This document shows positions 1-4,655 of a stretch of DNA of 12,876 bases, piece after piece. This stretch comes from Actinomycetes bacterium (GTDB lineage: Bacteria; Actinomycetota; Actinomycetes; Actinomycetales; Demequinaceae). The notes under the pieces are model-generated. The model saw nothing but the letters and a program-made list of their open reading frames with translations. It was not told the DNA's origin and did no database searches. The position numbers were made by a program, and so were the translations under genes. Every line of letters starts with the position of its first letter. The first letter of the stretch is position 1. The stretch spans positions 1-12,876 of the forward strand of contig JAEZXC010000026.1 in NCBI GenBank assembly GCA_023442845.1. The letters run 5' to 3'.

Positions 1-354
1 GGTTCAGCCGTGCCCGTCATGGTTGCGGTGCTCGCTGTGATTTGTGTGATCGGGATGATTGTCACCGCATGGGGAGGCGGCTTGGTGCGCGCAGCCCAAG
101 CGCGCAGCGCCGCCGACCTTGCCGCGCTGGCGGCCGCGCAACTCGACCGAGACCAGCGCGCTCGTGGCGTGAGTCCCGACCGAGCGCTCGTGGCGGCGTG
201 TGCGAGGGCGACGGACATTGCGGTCGCCAACGGAGCGTCGCTTGATTCGTGCACGCGCGCAGTTGGTCACTCCGTGGTGGTTGAGGTGACGGTCGCGGCC
301 CCGCGTGGATTGCCAGCGGCGACAGCCATCGCGCGGGCAGGCCCGCGGATGTAA
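1..354 (+). CDS. TadE-like protein, Rv3654c type (5' end outside window)
   Basis: The reading frame is open from the first base to a TAA at 352-354, giving 117 visible residues. It begins with a hydrophobic stretch (about residues 4-24) followed by a segment ARSAADLAALAAAQ, which matches the hallmark of small actinobacterial TadE-like pseudopilin proteins encoded with the tad/Flp pilus secretion genes. Such proteins are membrane-anchored by this single N-terminal helix. A GTG at 10 is in frame, but the frame stays open upstream and family members usually have a few residues such as RGS before the helix, so the true start probably lies before the window. Two cysteines (in ACARA and DSCTR) follow in the exported part and could form a disulfide. 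The role in pilus assembly or secretion comes from family knowledge; the tad ATPase and other partners would lie upstream and are not visible. Confidence 0.8.
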   Translation, partial: GSAVPVMVAVLAVICVIGMIVTAWGGGLVRAAQARSAADLAALAAAQLDRDQRARGVSPDRALVAACARATDIAVANGASLDSCTRAVGHSVVVEVTVAAPRGLPAATAIARAGPRM

Positions 355-379
355 GACGCCGGCGCACGTCATCGGCCAC

Positions 380-429
380 AAAAAAGACCCGGCGGTGACT
401 CGGGCTGAGGGATCCGAGCCGCCGCCGGG
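380..429 (-). terminator. Rho-independent terminator of the downstream sigma operon
   Basis: The inverted repeat 388-403 / 414-429 forms a 16-bp stem (14 Watson-Crick pairs, one G-T pair, one A-C mismatch) around a 10-nt loop. On the minus strand it is followed by six T (A run at 380-385 on the plus strand). It therefore ends transcripts coming from 2182-567. On the plus strand the stem is not followed by a T run, so it would be at most a weak terminator for the TadE-like gene ending at 354. Confidence 0.85.
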
Positions 430-566
430 CGTTAGGTAAGGATACGCGATCGCGGCCCGGAGAAACTGCCCTCCGCCGTCCGGCACACCACCGGCATCCC
501 TCCCGTCAGAGCGCGGTTTGCGCCGCTGACAGGAAACTTCATGTTCAGTTGTTGATCAATCCAACG
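430..566. other. Gene-free gap with a second, T-less hairpin
   Basis: This 137-nt stretch separates the 352-aa membrane protein gene from its terminator. I see no gene in it. It contains an imperfect hairpin at 505-530 (GTCAG/CTGAC and GCGC/GCGC arms with a small internal bulge) that lacks a T run on either strand. It is probably just the 3' untranslated end of the minus-strand operon. Confidence 0.4.
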
Positions 567-1625
567 TCAGACAGTGGCCCACGTGTTCCCATCCCAGCAC
601 CAGCCCGCCGGCGGGTTGTCAGGATCTTTGAACTCACCGAAGTGGCTGTGCCATTTCAGGTTCTGGTTCACCAGGACCCACGCGACACCGTCATGCATCT
701 TGTACGTCTTGCCAGTGGCGGAAACCGTGGACTCAGGCAAGCAACTCGCCTTCATTTGGGCACCCCACTTCGTCTTCTCAACGCCTGTGCACGTCGATCC
801 GCTCCACGTCGCGTAATTGCCCATGTACACGTAGTAGTCGTAATCCAGGTCGTTTGGTCCGGACGTAAAGGCCGCCTTCTTCTCCCAGCCCCACGACGTC
901 CCCGACCAGTTGCCCCATGAGACAACTCCCGTGGTCGCATCGGTCCACTGGATGTTCTTGTAGATGTGGCCGTTGCCAAGCAAGAAGTAGCCCGGCTTTG
1001 GCACGTACGCGCCCTTCGAGCAGTCGTACGTGTAGCCGTCATACGCTGGCTGCGCCGAGCACTGGTAATACGAGCCAGAGTCCGGATCCTTGTACCAGCC
1101 GGGGTTGACGATCCACTTTTGCTTGGTGCAGTCATACGTCGCATGTGGCTTGGGCGGGTTGTCAGCCTTGCACTTTGCCAGCGGGTCGACCTTGGGTGCC
1201 TGAGCGGCTGGCTTGGGGTCGCCGCCGGACGCAGGCTGCACCGTCGTCGGCTTCGGCGCCGACGGTGGGCGAGCGGCATCCTTCAAACGGTCGATGATGT
1301 CGCTCAGGTCAGTGGACTGGTACGTGCGCGTCGGGTTCTCCTGACCAAACTTGGCCCGGTAGAGCTCAATCTGCGACAGCCCGTCCTTGTTGTTGATGAT
1401 GTTGCGATCGCGCAGTGCGGGGTCATCCTTCGCGGCGTTGTACGCGTGGGTGGCGACGATACCGAGCGCCACGGCTCCGATTGCGCTCGCCAACGTGGCG
1501 GCACTTTGACGCGTGGCGCGCACGCGGCGCGTCTTATTCACCAAAGAAGCGATGAGATCGTCGCTTGGCGCGTACGCGCCTCCGCCTACCGTGGCGAGTT
1601 CGCGCATCTGGTCATTGATGTTCAT
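567..1625 (-). CDS. Single-pass membrane protein with Cys/Trp-rich ectodomain, putative anti-sigma factor
   Basis: This 352-residue protein is of unknown family. A cytoplasmic N-terminus of about 40 residues ending in basic KTRRVRATRQ precedes one membrane span (about 42-62), so the rest lies outside the cell. After a Pro/Ala-rich linker (about 118-150) comes an ectodomain with seven Cys (152, 166, 189, 202, 279, 295, 343) and 14 Trp. Two related segments, YDCTKQKWIVNPGWY (164-178) and YDCSKGAYVPKPGYF (200-214), look like a repeat. The pieces PGWYKDPDSG and AGWCWDGNTW resemble the PGWYpDP...WDGxxW pattern of DUF2510 domains, but this is only a resemblance. Its ATG overlaps the TGA of the sigma gene by one base, so translation is probably coupled. 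Position and topology suggest it tethers or senses for the sigma factor. The N-terminus has no zinc-binding HxxxCxxC motif. Function is inferred, not recognised. Confidence 0.75.
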   Translation of the reverse strand: MNINDQMRELATVGGGAYAPSDDLIASLVNKTRRVRATRQSAATLASAIGAVALGIVATHAYNAAKDDPALRDRNIINNKDGLSQIELYRAKFGQENPTRTYQSTDLSDIIDRLKDAARPPSAPKPTTVQPASGGDPKPAAQAPKVDPLAKCKADNPPKPHATYDCTKQKWIVNPGWYKDPDSGSYYQCSAQPAYDGYTYDCSKGAYVPKPGYFLLGNGHIYKNIQWTDATTGVVSWGNWSGTSWGWEKKAAFTSGPNDLDYDYYVYMGNYATWSGSTCTGVEKTKWGAQMKASCLPESTVSATGKTYKMHDGVAWVLVNQNLKWHSHFGEFKDPDNPPAGWCWDGNTWATV

Positions 1626-2182
1626 CAGCGCGCCTGCCTTCCTGCTTGTGTCTCGTTCACGGTGGCGTACGAGACTCCCTGCGATGGGTTGTCGTGAATC
1701 GTGCCCAGTGCGGCCCGGAGTTTCACGGCAGCGTCGGAAAGGTACCGACGGACGGCACCCTCAGTGATGCCAAGTTCACGGCCGATGGCGTCGGCGGTGA
1801 GATCGTCATAGAACCGCAACACGGTGCACGCCCGCTCCCGCGGAGTAAGAGCACGCATCGCTTGCTGCAGATCGGTGCGGAAATCAACGGTGGCCGTCCG
1901 CGCAGACTGCGAGTCGTTCTGGCCGAGAAGGTGGAACACCCGCTTCCACGCCGAGTCGCGGCGTCCGGCATCCATGTGTGCGGAGAACATTGCCCGCCGC
2001 ACATATGCCTCGGCCTCGCCAATCGTCACCGAAGCTTTGCCACGCGAGAACGTCTTGACAACGGCGTCGTGGAAAAGGTCTTCGGCGTCTCGAGAATCGC
2101 CCGTCAGAAGGTAGCCGTAGGCGACGAGAGAGTGGCCGCGCTCACGCACCAGCCTCTCGAGTGTGTCTGCCCACGTTGCCAC
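1625..2182 (-). CDS. ECF RNA polymerase sigma factor, SigE family
   Basis: This 185-residue protein is a group 4 (extracytoplasmic function) sigma factor, which directs RNA polymerase to a small stress or envelope regulon. The region 2 part spans about residues 9-75 and includes DAEDLFHDAVVKTF and EAYVRRA. Region 4 spans about 103-158 and includes LTPRERACTVLRFYDDLT and a helix-turn-helix near 130-150 (ITEGAVRRYLSD). Length is normal for the SigE-like actinobacterial group. The start is GTG at 2182, because MATWADTLERL aligns with MAEWLDEMERL of the paralogue and GGGGG at 2187-2191 sits four bases upstream. It is the first gene of an operon with the 352-aa membrane protein. About half of the first 86 residues are identical to the second sigma factor in this window. 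No long C-terminal extension is present. Confidence 0.95.
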   Translation of the reverse strand: MATWADTLERLVRERGHSLVAYGYLLTGDSRDAEDLFHDAVVKTFSRGKASVTIGEAEAYVRRAMFSAHMDAGRRDSAWKRVFHLLGQNDSQSARTATVDFRTDLQQAMRALTPRERACTVLRFYDDLTADAIGRELGITEGAVRRYLSDAAVKLRAALGTIHDNPSQGVSYATVNETQAGRQAR

Positions 2183-2217
2183 ATTGCCCCCAGAGTTGTT
2201 CCGACGTCACTTATAAG

Positions 2218-2244
2218 TACGGACTGTGCCGCGAAACCATTGGG
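2218..2244 (-). promoter_or_regulatory. Candidate ECF-type promoter of the downstream sigma operon
   Basis: On the minus strand, CCCAAT (2244-2239) is followed after exactly 17 nt by CGTA (2221-2218), then a leader of about 30 nt and the GTG start at 2182. An AA(C/T) -35 with a CGT -10 at this spacing is typical of ECF promoters. The same arrangement stands before the other sigma operon, suggesting self-activation or cross-activation. A sigma-A-like TATAAG (2215-2210) lies just downstream and is an alternative -10, though no good -35 accompanies it. Confidence 0.45.
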
Positions 2245-2275
2245 GTCCGAATCCTCAGTGTGACATTTGCCACAC

Positions 2276-2326
2276 AAAAAGAAGCGGCGGGCCGACGCTC
2301 AAGGGGGGTAAGCGTCGGCCCGCCGC
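2276..2326 (-). terminator. Rho-independent terminator of the upstream sigma operon
   Basis: A perfect 16-bp inverted repeat (2284-2299 / 2311-2326, containing GGCCGACGCT and its complement) encloses an 11-nt G-rich loop. On the minus strand it is followed by CTTCTTTTTG (T run complementary to A 2276-2280). It begins about 20 nt past the stop codon at 2348, so it cleanly ends the operon of the 538-aa protein and insulates the promoter of the next sigma gene. Confidence 0.92.
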
Positions 2327-2347
2327 CTGGCGGTGAACGGAACGGGA

Positions 2348-3964
2348 TCAGTTCACCGTGATCGTGCCCAACGAAGTCCATACCTGCATCTCGACGTAGT
2401 CGACAGTGGGGAACGGCGCGATCGCAGTGCGAACCTCGCCGCCCTCGGCCTCGGCCCCGTCACTCAGGTAGGGCTCGGCGTACATGCCGTTTGCGCCGTT
2501 GTCCAAATACAGGCTTTGCATGTTGAGCACGGTGTAGGTGCCCGGCTCAACTGGTGTGGCGTTGTTACCGATCCAACAACCCGATGCTTCGCGCCACAGG
2601 AAGCGGCTCTCAAGAACGGTTCCCGGTGCGAGCATGCCGTCGTCGCCCGGGGCGTTCATCGCGCCATAACGGTCGATCGAGGTGAGGTACGTCTCCGCCA
2701 TCACCTTGCCGTCCTTGACGAGGATGAGGGCCCCATGTGGCTCAGACCAGAAGCCCGGGAGTGAGTACTCGCTGAGATTCGTCACGCTCAACGCCACCTC
2801 AGGGTTGTCATCAACCACCCAGCCATAGCTCAAACTCAGCTGCTTAGGCAGGGTTGCTTTGACGCCAAGGAGATCCCACTTGGCGGACTCCTGCGGGAAG
2901 CCTTGAGCCCCAACCCCGTCCCACGGGCAACCGAAGTAGCGGGAATTGGGGTAGTCGACAGGGTCGCCACTGAGGCCGTCATGGATCATGACGACGCGTT
3001 GCGTGCCTGCTGCCATGTTCCACGGTTCGCGGGAAACGCGAGCGGCGTACTCGCCCCGAGCCGCATCAGGGGTGAGGTAATCCTCGGGGTAATCGGTCGG
3101 CTGAGTGCCCCATAGATAGGCATCGAAGGGGTTGTCGAGCCGATCACCCGTAATTTCGAAACTCACAATGTTTGACACGACGCGTTGTACCTCGAGTTGT
3201 GGCTCAACTGCGATGCTGACGGAATCGTCAGGGTTCGGGTCCGCAGACGTGCTTGGTGTCGCAGCCGGTTCCGGAAGCCCTTCAACGCCCTCGCCTGCGT
3301 CGGCGTTGTCCTCGACGGCGACGTCAAGCGTCGGGTAGACGTCGTGCACCACGACCATCTGATAGTCGCCAGCGGGAAGCATGCTGCCGTCCCAGCAATT
3401 GGCAAGTGACGCTTGAATGTCCGCGACGCCGTCCGTGTAGGCAGCAGTCACATCCGTGCGTGCGACCGCGTAGCCCTCCCACAAGACAATGACGGTGGCA
3501 ATGCCCGGTGTGGACAGTTCCCCGACGTTGTCCTTCGGGGCAAGGGTCAACTGAGCCGACACGAGCTCACCGGGCTCGAAAGCATCGGCGGTCAGCCCCA
3601 TTTGCAGCGTGGCGGCGTCACCCACCGTGGGGTCGCCCTCGTGAAGCGGCAGGCTTCCGCAGGCGCCCCATTCCCAGAGGTACGCACCGCCGTCTTCCAT
3701 GCTCGCGATCGCGGGAGCGTCGGCGCCACCTGCGCTCTTGCCAGCGTCGGCACCTTCTGCCGACGTCAACGGCGTAGAACCACCGGGGTGAAGTGCGGCA
3801 AGAGCAACAACAGCGGCAACTCCCACGCCAGCTGTCGCATTGGCGGCAGCGCGCAAACGCCGGCCGCGCTGAATGCGCCGCGCGGCACCCGCCACGGACA
3901 CGGTGGCGTGATCGATGGGGGCGCGGTCAGCCAGCCCCCGGAGGGAGTCAGACAACCTGGTCAT
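2348..3964 (-). CDS. Single-pass membrane protein with duplicated Cys-containing ectodomain, putative anti-sigma factor
   Basis: This 538-residue protein is not a family I recognise. Residues 1-38 are cytoplasmic and Arg-rich near the end (RRIQRGRRLR), 39-58 form one Ala/Val-rich membrane span, and about 480 residues are outside the cell. The ectodomain seems to hold two related modules. One spans about 93-211, with Cys102 and Cys190 and ending in ANCWDGS...PAGDYQMVVV. The other spans about 344-487, with Cys346 and Cys463 and ending in SGCWIGN...EPGTYTVLNM. An acidic, Pro/Ser-rich linker lies between them (about 218-250). One Cys pair per module suggests one disulfide each. Its ATG overlaps the sigma TGA by four bases (ATGA), with AAGGAAG upstream, so the two are translationally coupled. 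By operon logic it may be the sigma factor's membrane-bound regulator. There is no zinc anti-sigma motif and no catalytic signature. Secreted surface proteins with a membrane anchor remain possible. Confidence 0.75.
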   Translation of the reverse strand: MTRLSDSLRGLADRAPIDHATVSVAGAARRIQRGRRLRAAANATAGVGVAAVVALAALHPGGSTPLTSAEGADAGKSAGGADAPAIASMEDGGAYLWEWGACGSLPLHEGDPTVGDAATLQMGLTADAFEPGELVSAQLTLAPKDNVGELSTPGIATVIVLWEGYAVARTDVTAAYTDGVADIQASLANCWDGSMLPAGDYQMVVVHDVYPTLDVAVEDNADAGEGVEGLPEPAATPSTSADPNPDDSVSIAVEPQLEVQRVVSNIVSFEITGDRLDNPFDAYLWGTQPTDYPEDYLTPDAARGEYAARVSREPWNMAAGTQRVVMIHDGLSGDPVDYPNSRYFGCPWDGVGAQGFPQESAKWDLLGVKATLPKQLSLSYGWVVDDNPEVALSVTNLSEYSLPGFWSEPHGALILVKDGKVMAETYLTSIDRYGAMNAPGDDGMLAPGTVLESRFLWREASGCWIGNNATPVEPGTYTVLNMQSLYLDNGANGMYAEPYLSDGAEAEGGEVRTAIAPFPTVDYVEMQVWTSLGTITVN

Positions 3965-4512
3965 CGGATCTTCCTTTCATGGTCGGTCACGGCGAGCTCT
4001 TCGCTGAACGCGTGGTCCGCGTCGTCGAGATTGCCGAGCCGAAGTTCAAGTGCACGCATGCCATCGGAGAGGTAGCGCTTGACCGAGCCGGGGGCAAGGC
4101 CGAGCTGAGACGCGATGTCCGGCACGGTGAGGTCGTCAAAGAAGCGGAGCACAACGCACGCCCTCACCCGGGGCGGCAGATCGCCCAAAGCCGTAGCAAC
4201 GTCGGCCGAAAGGTCTGAGAACGGCGTTGTCGATTCCACCTCGACGGGCGGGCGGAACAAGTGCTGAACGCGCTGCCATCGTTGCTGACGCCGGTAGTGA
4301 TCGACGTACAACGTGGCAATCGCGCGGCGCACGTACGCCTCGCTCTTCGCCTGGCTGAGTCCCGCACGGGGCCGGGAAAAGGTCTTGACGAGAGCGTCTT
4401 GGACGAGGTCTTGTGCAAGCGACGTATCACCGCAGACCACGTACGCGTAGCCCAGCAGCGCCTTCTCGCGCTCGCGGACGAGACGTTCCATCTCGTCAAG
4501 CCATTCGGCCAT
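3961..4512 (-). CDS. ECF RNA polymerase sigma factor, SigE family (second copy)
   Basis: This 183-residue ECF sigma factor is a paralogue of the one at 1625-2182 and can be aligned with it almost without gaps. Region 2 (about 9-75) contains AQDLVQDALVKTFSR and SEAYVRRA; region 4 (about 103-158) contains LPPRVRACVVLRFFDDLT and the helix-turn-helix APGSVKRYLSD. The ATG at 4512 is chosen because GGGAGGA (4516-4522) lies at a suitable distance and MAEWLDEMERL matches the paralogue; an upstream in-frame TTG at 4530 would add six residues without a clear ribosome site. It opens an operon with the 538-aa membrane protein and is divergent from hppA, 143 nt away. It probably recruits polymerase to envelope-related genes and perhaps to its own promoter; targets are unknown. 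Confidence 0.95.
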   Translation of the reverse strand: MAEWLDEMERLVREREKALLGYAYVVCGDTSLAQDLVQDALVKTFSRPRAGLSQAKSEAYVRRAIATLYVDHYRRQQRWQRVQHLFRPPVEVESTTPFSDLSADVATALGDLPPRVRACVVLRFFDDLTVPDIASQLGLAPGSVKRYLSDGMRALELRLGNLDDADHAFSEELAVTDHERKIR

Positions 4513-4515
4513 CAG

Positions 4516-4522
4516 TCCTCCC
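4516..4522 (-). promoter_or_regulatory. Ribosome binding site of the second sigma gene
   Basis: GGGAGGA on the minus strand, three bases before the ATG at 4512, decides this start over the in-frame TTG at 4530. Confidence 0.8.
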
Positions 4523-4541
4523 AGTGGCAATTCACCATGTC

Positions 4542-4568
4542 GACGCCTGGGTGTGGCGAAACGTTGGG
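4542..4568 (-). promoter_or_regulatory. Candidate ECF-type promoter of the upstream sigma operon
   Basis: On the minus strand CCCAAC (4568-4563) is followed after exactly 17 nt by CGTC (4545-4542), about 30 nt before the sigma start. This copies the arrangement upstream of the paralogous operon, and the spacers also share GTTTCGC near the -35 side. It fits the general AAC / CGT pattern of ECF promoters. Confidence 0.5.
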
Positions 4569-4639
4569 TCGGTTCACCACACCCGTCCGTCCTTTAGACT
4601 CGCGTGGTACTTTGCGGCGCGCAACGGCGCGCGCCACAC
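4549..4639. repeat. GTGTGG inverted-repeat motifs in the sigma/hppA divergent region
   Basis: GGGTGTGG at 4549-4556 is mirrored by CCACACCC at 4577-4584 (8 bp perfect, 20 nt apart). GTGTGGCG at 4551-4558 is also mirrored by CGCCACAC at 4632-4639. The first pair overlaps both the candidate ECF promoter and the -35 region of the presumed hppA promoter, so it could be an operator or a cruciform. The arms are short and GC-rich, and chance is not excluded. Confidence 0.35.
4573..4600 (+). promoter_or_regulatory. Candidate housekeeping promoter of hppA
   Basis: TTCACC (4573-4578) and TAGACT (4595-4600) are separated by 16 nt and lie about 55 nt before the hppA start. The match to the sigma-70 consensus is moderate, and it is the best pair I can see in this interval. 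Confidence 0.4.
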
Positions 4640-4644
4640 TCGTC

Positions 4645-4651
4645 AAGGAGG
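4645..4651 (+). promoter_or_regulatory. Ribosome binding site of hppA
   Basis: AAGGAGG ends four bases before the ATG at 4656. This near-consensus site fixes the start although the frame is open for another 243 nt upstream, where it would overlap the divergent sigma gene. Confidence 0.9.
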
Positions 4652-4655
4652 ACGA

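Noticed and set aside
388..429. Terminator for the plus-strand TadE-like gene
   Set aside because: The T run lies only on the minus-strand exit side; on the plus strand the stem is followed by GTTAGGTAAG, so it serves the minus-strand operon first.
966..1697. Long open frame on the plus strand opposite the 352-aa protein gene
   Set aside because: It is the antisense of a gene with clear membrane and repeat structure, its protein is a low-complexity Arg/Val mix, and it has no ribosome site.
567..3964. Classical zinc-binding anti-sigma domains in the two membrane proteins
   Set aside because: Neither cytoplasmic N-terminus has any Cys, so the HxxxCxxC motif is absent. Any anti-sigma activity would need another fold.
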